In this document: positions 8,752-18,237 of the stretch, one piece after another
How positions within the stretch are numbered: position 1 is the first letter of the stretch
Layout of the letters: every line of letters begins with the position of its first letter
NCBI RefSeq assembly: GCF_018614575.1
Contig: NZ_JAGGOJ010000020.1
Coordinates: forward strand, 124,001 to 188,000
Direction: 5' to 3'
Length of the DNA stretch: 64,000 nt
Source: Streptomyces sp. ISL-10
Lineage (GTDB): Bacteria; Actinomycetota; Actinomycetes; Streptomycetales; Streptomycetaceae
Notes under the pieces: model-generated
The model's database searches: none
Seen by the model: only the letters and a program-made list of their open reading frames with translations
What the model was told of the DNA's origin: nothing
Program-made: the position numbers and the translations under genes

Positions 8752-10251
8752 TTACACATCTTCCTGACGGTCCAGCACCGACGCCAGCGCCTGCTCGAAT
8801 CCGGAGGCCTCGGAGGCGCCGCGGGTCGGGTCCTGCTGCCGCACGTCGATGACATGACCGGTCAGCGCGGACAGCAGCACGTCGAGCGAGGTACGGGCCA
8901 CGGCCTCGGACGACAGCAGCGAACCGGCGGGCTCGGCGCCGAACGCCTTGGTGCGCATCGGGGTGGCGGTGCGCTCGGGGTTCACGCAGTTGACGCGGAT
9001 GCCGTCGCCCGCCCACTCGTCGGCGAGGGCCTGGGTGAGGTTCACCATGGCGGCCTTGGTGGAGGAGTAGAGGCTGTACTCGGCGCGGCCGCGGGTGTAG
9101 CTGCTGGAGGTGTACAGCAGCAGCTGGCCCTTGGTCTCCGCCAGGTACTTGTGCGAGGCGCGCGCGATCTGCACCGGCGCCAGGTAGTTGACGTTCAGCG
9201 CTTCCTGGATGGTCGTGTTGTCCGTCTCGGCCAGCTTGCCGATGCGCAGCACGCCCGCGGTGTTGATCACGTAGTCGATGCGGCCGGTCTCGCCGTACGC
9301 CGTGGACAGCGCGTCGTCGACGTGCTCCGGGTTCTCGACGTGGGTGCCGGTCGTCGAGCGGCCGAGCGCGTACACCTTCGCACCGTAGGACTCGGCGAGC
9401 GTCGCGATGTCCGCGCCGATGCCGTACGAGCCGCCGAAGACGACCAGGGTCTTGCCCGCCAGCAGCTCGCGGTAGGCGGCCTCGTCGGCCTGCGCCGGAG
9501 CGGCGGTGGAGGCGAGCTGGAAGAGCTTGTCGGCGATGAAGACGTCGACCGGCTGCGTGACCTTCATGTTGTACTCGTCGCCCGCGACGACGTAGATCGG
9601 CACGTCCGGCAGGTACTTCAGCACGACCGAGCAGTCGTCGGTGGCCTGGAAGTTCGGGTCGCCGGCCGCGACCTCGTACGCCCTGCGGATCGTCGAGAGC
9701 TTGAAGGCCTGCGGGGTCTGGCCGCGGCGGAGCCGGGAGCGGTCCGGGACGTCGGTGATGAACTCGCCGTCCTCGCCGTGCGTACGGGTCACGATGATCG
9801 TGTCCGCGGACGGGATGGCGACGTCGACGGCCTGGTAGCGGTCCAGGGCGTCGACACAGTCCTTGATGACGCGCTCGGAGAGCAGCGGGCGGACGGCGTC
9901 GTGGAACAGGACGTTGCGGTCCTCGCCCTCGGCCAGGCCCTCGCCGAGGGCCGCGATGGCGCGCTCGGTGGTCTCGTTGCGCGTCGCGCCGCCCTCGATG
10001 ACCTTGGTGACCTTGGTCAGACCGGCCTTTGCGACGATCTTCTCGACGTCCGGCACATAGCCCGGCGCCATCAGCACGATGACGTCGTCGATGGAGTCCG
10101 CCTGCTCGAAGATCGACAGTGTGTGCTCGATGACGGCCTTGCCTGCGATCTTCAGCAGCTGCTTGGGAATCGACAGACCCACGCGCTGGCCGGTACCACC
10201 GGCGAGCACGACAGCTGTGGTTCGGGGTTTGGCTATGTGCTGCACAGACAC
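8752..10251 (-). CDS. Bifunctional cytidylyltransferase / SDR oxidoreductase (CDP-ribitol synthase type)
   Basis: 499 residues, two fused enzymes. Residues 1-235 are an IspD/TarI-like cytidylyltransferase: 'VVLAGGTGQRVG...PKQLLKI', 'GGATRNETTERAI' and 'FHDAVRPLLS'. Residues about 245-499 are a short-chain dehydrogenase with 'GGSYGIGADIA' and the catalytic 'YSSTK'. This is the architecture of Haemophilus Acs1/Bcs1, which reduces ribulose-5-phosphate to ribitol-5-phosphate and activates it as CDP-ribitol. It therefore probably supplies CDP-ribitol to the neighbouring polymerase-like protein. GTG start with an AAGGTAGG ribosome site. A pure isoprenoid (IspD) role is unlikely because of the fusion and context. 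Confidence 0.88.
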   Translation of the reverse strand: MSVQHIAKPRTTAVVLAGGTGQRVGLSIPKQLLKIAGKAVIEHTLSIFEQADSIDDVIVLMAPGYVPDVEKIVAKAGLTKVTKVIEGGATRNETTERAIAALGEGLAEGEDRNVLFHDAVRPLLSERVIKDCVDALDRYQAVDVAIPSADTIIVTRTHGEDGEFITDVPDRSRLRRGQTPQAFKLSTIRRAYEVAAGDPNFQATDDCSVVLKYLPDVPIYVVAGDEYNMKVTQPVDVFIADKLFQLASTAAPAQADEAAYRELLAGKTLVVFGGSYGIGADIATLAESYGAKVYALGRSTTGTHVENPEHVDDALSTAYGETGRIDYVINTAGVLRIGKLAETDNTTIQEALNVNYLAPVQIARASHKYLAETKGQLLLYTSSSYTRGRAEYSLYSSTKAAMVNLTQALADEWAGDGIRVNCVNPERTATPMRTKAFGAEPAGSLLSSEAVARTSLDVLLSALTGHVIDVRQQDPTRGASEASGFEQALASVLDRQEDV

Positions 10252-10476
10252 AGACGACCTACCTTGCGAGGACTGGGGAACAAAACTGATGGTTGCACTC
10301 TCCGTTACCGTCCCGCAAGGCGGGTGACGCCCCGCCCATGGTGGGGAGAAACCTGCTGTTCACCCGGTGATCAGGGCGATTGGCCGGGAATCGACGCACC
10401 GATCGAGTGACCGACGCCACACATGTGAGTGGCATGAACCACTCCTGAGCGGGACAAGCGGGGCCGGGTCCAGGAC

Positions 10477-12498
10477 CTATAGATCCACCACATTGAGTGC
10501 GACGTCGTTGGAGAGCGTGTAGTAGACGCGCACACGGATCTTCTTGCGCGGTCTGCCCAGCACCCGTTTGGCCAGGGCACGGGCCATGCTTCCCTGGCGT
10601 CTCTTGGCCATCACCGTGTGGGGATAGACGTAGATCCGCTGCTTCATCACCACGTCGTCCAGCAGTCGGCCGATCCTGACCGGCCTGGCATCGGGCGCGT
10701 AGCGGATGAAAGCGTCCCACACGTCGTGCGAGGTCGTCTGCGAGTGGGCGGGCACGGTGGCGGAGAAGGTGAAACGGAAGCCGTCCTCACCGACCCGCTC
10801 GCCGGGGAAGAGGATCTCGTCCGTGGGCGTGCCGCGGCGGCGCAGCACGAGGGTCGGGTCCCCGGCCACCGTCGCCGTGCCGAGCATGCTGCCCTTCAGG
10901 GTGACCCGGGCGCCGTCGACCTGGACGTCCGCCGCCTCGGCGTGGACGGTCCGGTGCCAGGCGCGCAGCATCAGGGCGCCGCCCTTGGCCTTGTCCTCGT
11001 ACGGGACGAGGTTGCGCACCGCCGCGCCCGGGGCCAGCCGTTCGGCCGCGTGCAGGGCGCCTCGCTGGTCGACGACCCGGGCCGTGACCCTGCCGCGGGC
11101 GCCGGCCCCGGTAAGCTCCACGAACACGTTCCACACGCCCTCCGGGAAGACCTCCTCGGCCGGGATCGTCGCGGAGCCGCTGCCGTCGAAGTCGAAGGTG
11201 CGCACCTCGGTACGGGCTCCGGTGCGGGTGCACACCAGCCGGGCGCCGTTCTCGACGCCCGCCGGCAGCGGTGCGACGAGGCCCACCTGCACCGAGCCGT
11301 CGACTGCAACCGAGCAGTCCGCGACGGGCGTTATCCCGGGAATGCGGGCGCGCTGCGCCGCCTCGGCCGCGAGCTCGTCGAACAGGGCCTCGTACTGCTT
11401 GGTGACCACTCCCGGGTCGAAGCGTCGGGCATTGCGCACGGCCGCGGCGGCCATCCGGCGGCGCAGGTCCTCGTCGTCGATCAGCCGCAACAGGGCCTGG
11501 GCGACGGCCCGCACATCGCCCACGGGTACGAGCAGGCCGTCGACGCCGTCCTCGATGATCTCGCGCGGCCCGTAGTCGCAGTCGGTGCTGACCATCGGCA
11601 CGCCGCAGCGCATCGCCTCCACGAGGGTCATGCCGAACGACTCGTGGCGGGAGGTGGACGCGGCGATGGCGCCCTTGGCCCATTCGGGCTCGATGGGCGA
11701 GTGAGGGCCCATCAGATGGATCTCGTTGTACAGGCCGAGCTCGTCGATGCGGGCGCGCAGCCTGTCGCGCTGGTCGCCGGAGCCGTAGATGCGCAGGGAC
11801 CAGTCGGGCCGCTGTCGGACGACCTCGGCGAAGGCGTCGACGAGTACGTGGTACTGCTTCTCGGCGGCCAGCCGCCCTGCCGCGACCACGGTCCTGCCGG
11901 TGCCGTCGGAGGGCGGAACGGACGGCTCGGGGACGCTGTTGGGGATCGACAGGACGCGGGTGGTGGGCAGCGGCATCTTCTGACGCCACACCCGGGCGTC
12001 GCCCTCGGAGACCGTGACGAACGCGTCGATGGCGTCGAGGTGTTCGTACATCTCCTCGCGCAAGGCGGCCTTGTGGTGGTTGTGCGTCATGTGCTCCTGG
12101 CCGATACGGACGGCCGTGGCGGGAGCGAACCGGGCGACGTAGGCGACGAGGCCGGGGCGGGTGCCGATGACCACGTCCGCGTCGGACGCGGCGTAGTGCG
12201 CCCGCACCCGCTCGTCGACGAGGCGGTTGTACTCCTTGTAGCGGGCCTCGGCGCGCGGGAAGGCGACGGCGGGCTCGGCGAACAGGGGCTCCTGCCGGTC
12301 GGCACTGCCCTGGCGGGAGTCGACGAGGGGCACGACGGTGATGCGCGGGTCCAGGGCGAACGCGGAGTCGTCGCGGTGCCGGAAGACCGAGACGATCTCG
12401 ACCTCGTGGCGATTGGCCAGTTCCTCCGCCAGATTCAGCGTCGTGCGGATCGTTCCGCCGATCCCGTAAATGGTGTGGATGAGGAAAGAGATCTTCAT
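10477..12498 (-). CDS. Glycosyltransferase family 4 with C-terminal beta-rich domain
   Basis: 673 residues from the ATG at 12498, chosen because 'MKISFLIHTIYGIGGTIRT' is a typical GT4 N-terminus and ACGGAGAG precedes it; the longer open frame upstream is low-complexity. The GT-B fold shows 'GRLAAEKQYHVLVDAF' and the nucleotide-sugar motif 'SRHESFGMTLVEAMRCGVPMVS' (about residues 285-306). The last 290 residues are a beta-rich region with a basic end, similar in style to the tails of the other wall glycosyltransferases here, perhaps for polymer or membrane contact. It probably glycosylates or primes the teichoic-acid-like chain; the exact donor is unknown. Confidence 0.86.
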   Translation of the reverse strand: MKISFLIHTIYGIGGTIRTTLNLAEELANRHEVEIVSVFRHRDDSAFALDPRITVVPLVDSRQGSADRQEPLFAEPAVAFPRAEARYKEYNRLVDERVRAHYAASDADVVIGTRPGLVAYVARFAPATAVRIGQEHMTHNHHKAALREEMYEHLDAIDAFVTVSEGDARVWRQKMPLPTTRVLSIPNSVPEPSVPPSDGTGRTVVAAGRLAAEKQYHVLVDAFAEVVRQRPDWSLRIYGSGDQRDRLRARIDELGLYNEIHLMGPHSPIEPEWAKGAIAASTSRHESFGMTLVEAMRCGVPMVSTDCDYGPREIIEDGVDGLLVPVGDVRAVAQALLRLIDDEDLRRRMAAAAVRNARRFDPGVVTKQYEALFDELAAEAAQRARIPGITPVADCSVAVDGSVQVGLVAPLPAGVENGARLVCTRTGARTEVRTFDFDGSGSATIPAEEVFPEGVWNVFVELTGAGARGRVTARVVDQRGALHAAERLAPGAAVRNLVPYEDKAKGGALMLRAWHRTVHAEAADVQVDGARVTLKGSMLGTATVAGDPTLVLRRRGTPTDEILFPGERVGEDGFRFTFSATVPAHSQTTSHDVWDAFIRYAPDARPVRIGRLLDDVVMKQRIYVYPHTVMAKRRQGSMARALAKRVLGRPRKKIRVRVYYTLSNDVALNVVDL

Positions 12499-12891
12499 CG
12501 GCTCTCCGTTCACTTCTGCTCCGGGACGAACGGGTAGCCCCGTTGCGGCTCTCTCAGGCTTCGACGATCCATTGACCTGGCGGAGCAGCAGCCCGGACCA
12601 CAGATCACCGTATGCCCGATGTCGCCCGATCGGCCAAGATTGGACCCATACCGGTGAATGCCCGCCATCACCCAGGTCAGACGGACAAGGGGGGCAAGAG
12701 GTTGCGCACTTCTGCGGAACTGAGGGCTTCCGCGAACACAACCGCCCGGATCCCGGCGCCCGCGTGAGCGGGTGCCGGGATCCGGGCGGTGGCGGTACGA
12801 CAGAGAACCGGCGCCCTCGCGGACGGGGCGGTCCGGGGGCGGCGGGCTCGGGCCTGGACCCGGGCCTTGGACCCAGGCGCACGCCTCGGGC
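12499..12891. other. Intergenic region: GT4 promoter side and obgE terminator
   Basis: 393 bases with no supported gene. The left part should hold the promoter of the minus-strand GT4 gene (ribosome site at about 12500-12508); I could not pick a convincing -35/-10 pair. The right part holds the strong hairpin described separately and a second GC-rich imperfect repeat around 12843-12890. Confidence 0.5.
12741..12790 (-). terminator. Strong terminator downstream of obgE
   Basis: A 23-bp inverted repeat with one mismatch and a 4-base loop: ACCGCCCGGATCCCGG starts the left arm and its complement ends at 12790. It lies about 100 bases past the obgE stop codon, before the GT4 gene. Confidence 0.7.
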
Positions 12892-14328
12892 CTAGAAGGG
12901 GTCGAAGCCCTCGAACTCCTTCTGCGCCTCGTCGCGCTCCGCCTCGCGGTCCCGGCGGCGCTGCGCCGCCGGGCGGGGCGCCTCGAAGCGGTGGTCCTCG
13001 CCGCGGCGGCCGAGCATCTCCGCACCGGCCATCATCGTCGGCTCCCAGTCGAAGACGACCGCGTCGTCCTCGGGACCGATCGCCACGCCGTCGCCCGCCC
13101 GGGCCCCGGCCTTCATCAGCTCGTCCTCGACGCCGAGGCGGCCCAGACGGTCGGCCAGGTAGCCCACGGCCTCGTCGTTGTTGAAGTCGGTCTGACGCAC
13201 CCAGCGCTCCGGCTTCTCGCCGCGCACGCGGAACAGGCCGTCCTCCTCCTGCGTGACCGTGAAGCCCGCGTCGTCGACCGCCTTCGGGCGGATGACGATC
13301 CGGGTGGCCTCCTCCACCGGCTTGGCGGCGCGCGCCTCGGCCACGATCTCGGCCAGCGCGAACGACAGCTCCTTGAGGCCCTTGTGCGCCACCGCCGACA
13401 CCTCGAAGACGCGGTAGCCGCGCTCCTGAAGTTCCGGGCGGATCATCTCGGCGAGGTCCTGGCCGTCGGGGATGTCGACCTTGTTCAGGACGACGATGCG
13501 GGGCCGGTCGTCCAGGCCGCCGTACTGCCGCAGCTCCTCCTCGATCACGTCGAGGTCGGAGACGGGGTCACGGTCGGACTCCAGCGTCGCGGTGTCGAGC
13601 ACATGCACCAGCACCGAGCAGCGCTCGACGTGGCGCAGGAACTCCAGGCCCAGGCCGCGGCCCTGGCTGGCGCCCGGGATCAGGCCGGGGACGTCCGCGA
13701 TCGTGTACACGGTCGAGCCGGCCGTCACGACGCCCAGGTTCGGGACGAGCGTGGTGAACGGGTAGTCCGCGATCTTCGGCTTGGCGGCGCTGAGCACCGA
13801 GATCAGCGAGGACTTGCCGGCGCTCGGGTACCCCACGAGCGCGACGTCGGCGACGGTCTTGAGCTCCAGGACGACGTCGCCCGACTGCCCGGGGACGCCG
13901 AGCAGGGCGAAGCCGGGGGCCTTGCGGCGGGCGGAGGCCAGGGCCGCGTTGCCCAGACCGCCCCGGCCGCCCTCGGCGGCGACGTACGTCGTGCCCTGGC
14001 CGACCAGGTCGGCGAGGACGTTGCCCTTCTTGTCGAGCACGACGGTGCCGTCCGGCACGGGCAGGACCAGGTCCTGGCCGTCCTTGCCGGAGCGGTTGCC
14101 GCCCTCGCCGGGCTTGCCGTTGGTGGCCTTGCGGTGCGGGCTGTGGTGGTAGTCGAGCAGCGTGGTCACGGACTGGTCGACGACCAGGATGACGTCGCCG
14201 CCACGGCCGCCGTTGCCGCCGTCGGGGCCGCCCAGCGGCTTGAACTTCTCCCGGTGCACGGAGGCGCAGCCGTGGCCTCCGTTACCCGCGGCGACGTGCA
14301 GCTCGACGCGGTCCACGAAGGTGGTCAT
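12892..14328 (-). CDS. obgE: GTPase Obg
   Basis: Obg is an essential GTPase that binds the 50S subunit and, in Streptomyces, affects sporulation and growth. 478 residues with three domains in order: the glycine-rich Obg fold (1-158, with 'GGPDGGNGGRGGDV'), the G domain (P-loop 'GYPSAGKSSL', 'DVPGLIPGA', 'NKVD') and the actinobacterial OCT C-terminal domain ('FRVRGEKPERWVRQTDFNNDEA'), followed by a charged tail. It is the third gene of the conserved rplU-rpmA-obgE unit. A hairpin at 14418-14455 separates it from rpmA, which may allow unequal expression of the ribosomal genes and obg. Confidence 0.97.
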   Translation of the reverse strand: MTTFVDRVELHVAAGNGGHGCASVHREKFKPLGGPDGGNGGRGGDVILVVDQSVTTLLDYHHSPHRKATNGKPGEGGNRSGKDGQDLVLPVPDGTVVLDKKGNVLADLVGQGTTYVAAEGGRGGLGNAALASARRKAPGFALLGVPGQSGDVVLELKTVADVALVGYPSAGKSSLISVLSAAKPKIADYPFTTLVPNLGVVTAGSTVYTIADVPGLIPGASQGRGLGLEFLRHVERCSVLVHVLDTATLESDRDPVSDLDVIEEELRQYGGLDDRPRIVVLNKVDIPDGQDLAEMIRPELQERGYRVFEVSAVAHKGLKELSFALAEIVAEARAAKPVEEATRIVIRPKAVDDAGFTVTQEEDGLFRVRGEKPERWVRQTDFNNDEAVGYLADRLGRLGVEDELMKAGARAGDGVAIGPEDDAVVFDWEPTMMAGAEMLGRRGEDHRFEAPRPAAQRRRDREAERDEAQKEFEGFDPF

Positions 14329-14417
14329 GGAATGCCTCCAGTGATGACGGGGGTGCCGCCGACGGCAGTGACGCCGGTGACGTACATACGGAAATGTCTG
14401 TCTCTCAACACACGAAA

Positions 14418-14455
14418 GGCGGACCCGCTTCCCGACCAGGGAAGTGAGGTCCGCC
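14418..14455 (-). terminator. Hairpin between rpmA and obgE (attenuator or terminator)
   Basis: GGCGGACC and GGTCCGCC arms enclose an inner CTTCCC/GGGAAG pairing. It lies 18 bases past the rpmA stop codon. A partial terminator here would lower obg expression relative to the ribosomal proteins. Confidence 0.6.
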
Positions 14456-14472
14456 CCTCGCTAAAGAACCGA

Positions 14473-14727
14473 TCAGGCGACCGGAACGACGTTCACGACC
14501 TTGCGGCCACGGTGGGTGCCGAACTCCACGGCGCCCGGCAGCAGCGCGAACAGGGTGTCGTCGCCGCCACGGCCCACGCCCGAGCCGGGGTGGAAGTGGG
14601 TGCCACGCTGGCGGACCAGGATCTCACCGGCGTTGACGACCTGACCGCCGAAGCGCTTCACGCCGAGCCGCTGAGCATTGGAGTCGCGACCGTTCCGGGT
14701 GGACGATGCGCCCTTCTTGTGTGCCAT
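14473..14727 (-). CDS. rpmA: 50S ribosomal protein L27
   Basis: 84 residues. It begins 'MAHKKGASSTRNGRDSNAQR', the highly conserved L27 N-terminus that reaches toward the peptidyl transferase centre. There is no Firmicute-type N-terminal propeptide to be cleaved. It follows rplU by 14 bases and precedes obgE, the usual arrangement. Confidence 0.98.
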   Translation of the reverse strand: MAHKKGASSTRNGRDSNAQRLGVKRFGGQVVNAGEILVRQRGTHFHPGSGVGRGGDDTLFALLPGAVEFGTHRGRKVVNVVPVA

Positions 14728-14741
14728 CTCTCCTCAGTCCC

Positions 14742-15062
14742 TTACTTCGCAGCCGCGGGGATGCCGGTGACCTTGATCGCCGTGTACTGCTGACGGTGAC
14801 CCTGGCGGCGGCGGTAGCCGGTCTTGTTCTTGTAGCGAAGGATGTCGATCTTCGCGCCCTTGTGGTGGTCCACGACCTCGGCCGTGACCTTGATGCCGGC
14901 CAGCACCCACGGGTCGCTGGTCACGGCGTCGCCGTCGACAACGAGCAGGGTCGAGAGCTCGACCGTGTCGCCAACCTTGGCGGTGGAAATCTTGTCAACC
15001 TCAACGATGTCGCCGACAGCAACCTTGTGCTGGCGACCACCGCTGCGCACGATGGCGTACAC
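14742..15062 (-). CDS. rplU: 50S ribosomal protein L21
   Basis: 106 residues from the GTG at 15062, where the universal 'YAIVRSGGRQHKV' begins; a purine-rich AGAGAGAT ribosome site precedes it. The frame stays open 51 bases upstream, but that extension does not match L21. 'YRRRQGHRQQYTAIKVTGI' is the typical C-terminus. First gene of rplU-rpmA-obgE. Confidence 0.97.
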   Translation of the reverse strand: MYAIVRSGGRQHKVAVGDIVEVDKISTAKVGDTVELSTLLVVDGDAVTSDPWVLAGIKVTAEVVDHHKGAKIDILRYKNKTGYRRRQGHRQQYTAIKVTGIPAAAK

Positions 15063-15444
15063 GCGGATCTCTCTCTCGCTCGGAACGAAACCCCTGATGC
15101 CAGCCGCCCACACGGGCGCGGGCCCATGACGATCCGGAATGGACGAGCGGCCTCTCCCGGCGGACCGGGAGGGAGGTGCTCAGGGATGGGCGCGTATGGA
15201 AACACGCCGATGGTCAAGGTTACGGACCTGCCGTCGGCGGGTCAAACCGGCTCCGTTCAAACCCCGCGTGGCCAGCTGTCACCGAAACGTGACGGTCACA
15301 GTGCCTCCACATGATGGAGTGGTTTGTAGGATTGGTGCGCCTACTTTTCTTGAAGAACACCTCAACAATGGCCATCGAGTCGACCGGGGGGGCTGCGCGT
15401 GCAGCGACCAGCGCTCGGGCTGCACGCGGAACGGACGACGAGCT
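15063..15444. other. Divergent intergenic region between rplU and the GT2 gene
   Basis: 382 bases with no supported gene. It must carry promoters for the ribosomal operon (leftward) and the glycosyltransferase (rightward). The only candidate I can name is TTGACC on the minus strand at 15217-15212, with a poor -10-like TACGCG 15 bases on, about 150 bases before rplU. Weak evidence. Confidence 0.4.
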
Positions 15445-17472
15445 TTGACCACGCCTGACATCTCGGTGATCATCGGCGCCTACAACGCCATGCCGTATCT
15501 GACGAAGACCCTGACGTCCGTCGTCGAGCAGTCGATCGGGCGCGACCGGCTGGAGATCATCACCGTCAACGACGGCTCCACCGACGGCACCGACAAGGAG
15601 CTGGAGCGCTTCGCCGCGGAGTACCCCGGCCTGTTCCAGGTCTTCCACCAGGAGAACTCCGGCGGTCCCTCGGCCCCCCGCAACAAGGGCTTGGACCACG
15701 CGCGCGGAAAGTTCGTCTTCTTCCTGGACGCCGACGACTACCTCGGCGAGGAAGCGCTCGAGCGCATGCTCGCGATGGCCGAGAAGAACAAGACCGACGT
15801 GGTGCTCGGCAAGATGAAGGGCGTCAACGGCCGGGGTGCGCCCGCCTCGATGTTCGTGCGCAACCAGCCCCGCACCGACGTCTTCAACTCCCGCGTCTAC
15901 TGGGCGCTCAACCCCCTGAAGCTCATCCGGCGCGAGCTGATCGAGAAGCACGGTCTGCGCTTCCCGCTCGGGTACAAGACCTGTGAAGATCAGCTCTTCA
16001 CAGGCATGCTCTACCTCAAGGCCGACGGCATCTCCGTCGTCGCCGACTACGACTGCCTGTACATCGTCAAGCGCGACGACGGCGGCAACATCACCACCTC
16101 CACGCGCGGCGCCGACAGCCGTATCAAGGTCCTGGAGCTGATGGTCGACCTGGTCGAGAAGCATGTCCCGGCCGGACCCGACCGCGACGGCCTGCTGAAC
16201 CGGCATCTGTCGATCGACATGTTCCACGCCCTGATCCACCTGGCCAGGGAGTCCGACCCGGAGCTGCAGAAGAAGAACTACGAGCAGCTGCGCGCCCTGC
16301 TGGAGCGCTCCTACCCGGACTCGCTCAAGGCCAGGGTGAACGCGATCACGCGGCTGCGCTGTGAGCTCGTCCAGCGCGGGATGCTCCAGGAGTCCATCGA
16401 GCTGGAGAAGGTCGACCGCGGGCACCGCTCGAGCGGCGAGCAGCCCGGGATCCTCGTCGAGGGCGACCGCGCGTACACCCTGCTGCCGTTCTTCCGCGAC
16501 GCCGAACGCGGCATCCCGGACGAGATCTACGACGTCACGACGGCGCTCCAGGACCGGCACCGGCTGGACTCGGTCACCGTCGACGGCGGCGTACTGAAGA
16601 TGACCGGTCACGCCTATCTCCGGCGGGTCGCGCAGGACGTGCCCAGCAACACGGAACTGGTGCTGCGCGAGCGCGACACCAAGGCCGAGCACCGCTTCCC
16701 GACGACGGTCGTGGCCACGCCCGAGCTCGGCGCGGGCAAGGAGGACGGCGGGAAGTACCGCTACCCGGAGGCCGGTTTCTCGGTCGAGCTCGACCTGACG
16801 AAGGCGGTCGACGGCGGCCGCCTCCCCAAGGGGCTGTGGGACGTCTTCGTCGCCGTGCGGGTCGAGGACGTCGTCAAGGAGATTCGCTTCGGCCACAAGC
16901 GTCTCGCCACGGTCGACGCCAAGCCGCAGACGTACGTCGTCGCCGACGGCGAGGAGAACTTCGCCGCCGCGCTGTACTACACCCAGCCGTACAGCAACCT
17001 GACCCTCGACGTCGGCGAGAACAAGCACAAGGTCGCCGACAAGCTCCGCATCGAAGGCACCCGCTGGTCGACGACGATCCCCTCGCAGCTGGAGGTCAAC
17101 GGCAGCTGGAAGCTCGCCGGGCTGCCGGCGGGCGTGCTGGGCGTACGGCTGGACGGCGACGGCGGCAGGTCGGTCACGGTGCCGGTCACCCCGACCGGCG
17201 ACAGCGCCTTCACGGCCAACGTCTCCCTGGACGGTCTGGCCCCCGGCTCATGGACGGTGTCGTTGTGGCTGCCGTCGCAGCGCGGCAAGGGCTGGTCCAA
17301 GCCGGCGGCACCGCAGTCGAATCTGACGAACACCCGCTGGATCAGCCGGGGCGTCCCCCGCTACGCGACCCCGGCGAAGAAGCGCAACAAGCTGGTGCTG
17401 CGCGTGGGCCGGGTGGCGATCGTGAAGGCGGTGCTGAAGCGCCTGAAGGCGCTGACGTCCGCGAAGCGCTGA
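15445..17472 (+). CDS. Glycosyltransferase family 2 with long C-terminal extension
   Basis: 675 residues from a TTG at 15445, the only start codon near the homology start 'TTPDISVIIGAYNAMPYL'; GGACGACGAG lies upstream. GT-A motifs are 'VNDGSTDGTDKE' and 'FFLDADDYLGEE', closely matching the paralogue at 5150-6382. After the catalytic part (about 1-330) come roughly 340 residues of beta-rich repeats containing 'GLWDVFVAVRVED' and 'GSWTVSLWLPS', ending in a Lys/Arg-rich tail. The extension recurs in the other wall glycosyltransferases of this locus. It probably acts on the teichoic-acid-like polymer at the membrane, although separated from the main cluster by obgE-rplU. Confidence 0.85.
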   Translation: MTTPDISVIIGAYNAMPYLTKTLTSVVEQSIGRDRLEIITVNDGSTDGTDKELERFAAEYPGLFQVFHQENSGGPSAPRNKGLDHARGKFVFFLDADDYLGEEALERMLAMAEKNKTDVVLGKMKGVNGRGAPASMFVRNQPRTDVFNSRVYWALNPLKLIRRELIEKHGLRFPLGYKTCEDQLFTGMLYLKADGISVVADYDCLYIVKRDDGGNITTSTRGADSRIKVLELMVDLVEKHVPAGPDRDGLLNRHLSIDMFHALIHLARESDPELQKKNYEQLRALLERSYPDSLKARVNAITRLRCELVQRGMLQESIELEKVDRGHRSSGEQPGILVEGDRAYTLLPFFRDAERGIPDEIYDVTTALQDRHRLDSVTVDGGVLKMTGHAYLRRVAQDVPSNTELVLRERDTKAEHRFPTTVVATPELGAGKEDGGKYRYPEAGFSVELDLTKAVDGGRLPKGLWDVFVAVRVEDVVKEIRFGHKRLATVDAKPQTYVVADGEENFAAALYYTQPYSNLTLDVGENKHKVADKLRIEGTRWSTTIPSQLEVNGSWKLAGLPAGVLGVRLDGDGGRSVTVPVTPTGDSAFTANVSLDGLAPGSWTVSLWLPSQRGKGWSKPAAPQSNLTNTRWISRGVPRYATPAKKRNKLVLRVGRVAIVKAVLKRLKALTSAKR

Positions 17473-17499
17473 CGCGCGGCGCCCTACGGGCCGCACGTC

Positions 17500-17544
17500 G
17501 AAGGGCCCGTGGCCCCCGGGAACCGGGAGCGCCACGGGCCCTTC
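17500..17544 (+). terminator. Terminator after the GT2 gene
   Basis: A perfect 14-bp stem (GAAGGGCCCGTGGC / GCCACGGGCCCTTC) lies 28 bases past the stop codon of the plus-strand glycosyltransferase. Confidence 0.75.
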
Positions 17545-18237
17545 CGCCTACCCGGCGGTGCCCGCCCCAGGCCCCAGGCCGACCGGGACGCGCTAGATGG
17601 TCGGGCTCCGTGTCGTTTCGGCCGCGGGAGGGGCGCAGAACGGCGGGGCACCGTATCGCTCGGCTGCGCCGGGCCGCTCAGGCGACGTGAGCCGACGTGA
17701 GCCGGTGACTGTCGGGGCACACGGTCGGGCGACAGCGCCGTGCTGCTTCGCCGGTCCTGTCGGCCTGCGAGCGCGCTGGCGCGCGTGGCGCCCGCCGTTG
17801 GACGACGTGTCGCACATGCAAGGCAGGCGTGTTCCGCACGACGTGCCCCATGGCGAGAGCGTCGGCGCGGGTGTCTCCCAGCCTTGCGGTCGCGCCTGCG
17901 GCAGCCCGTGGCCGCGCACCGGGCCCGTACGGCCGGTGCGCCGCGCAGAGCCTCTGTGACAGTCGGCGCGGAGTCTCTCCCGGCATCGCGAGCACCCCGC
18001 GCACCGGGCCCGTACGGCCGGTGCGCCGCGCAGAGCCTCTGTGACAGTCGGCGCGGAGCCTCTCCCGGCATCGCGAGCACCCCGCGCACCATGCGCGCCC
18101 GCGGCAGCCCGTGCCCGCGTGCAGGGCCATACGTCCGATGCGACTGCGCGGCGCGCCCCGTAGACCTTTCCTCAGTACGGACGGTCACGCGGCCGGCGCG
18201 CCCGCGACGGCGACGGCGATGGCGGCGAGCCTGCCGG
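17545..18237. other. Non-coding degenerate region with tandem duplication
   Basis: No supported gene. Open frames here are high-GC shadows rich in Arg/Ala with no recognisable motifs. The stretch contains the 85-bp tandem repeat listed separately and leads into a broken RpiR fragment, so it looks like decaying sequence between two conserved genes. Confidence 0.6.
17914..18083. repeat. 85-bp tandem direct repeat, two copies
   Basis: Copy 1 (17914-17998) and copy 2 (17999-18083) differ at one position (GAGTCTC versus GAGCCTC). A third copy starts with GCGCACC at 18084 but diverges at once. Flanking segments beginning GCGGCAGCCCGTG (17899 and 18101) are also alike, so the duplicated block may once have been longer. 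No CRISPR-like spacer structure. Confidence 0.85.

Noticed and set aside
12499..12882. N-terminal extension of the GT4 frame
   Set aside because: The extension is Pro/Arg/Ser-rich, contains the obgE terminator sequence and lacks GT4 similarity; the ATG at 12498 has a ribosome site.
17914..18083. Direct repeats considered as a CRISPR array
   Set aside because: Only two 85-bp units in direct contact without spacers and no cas genes.
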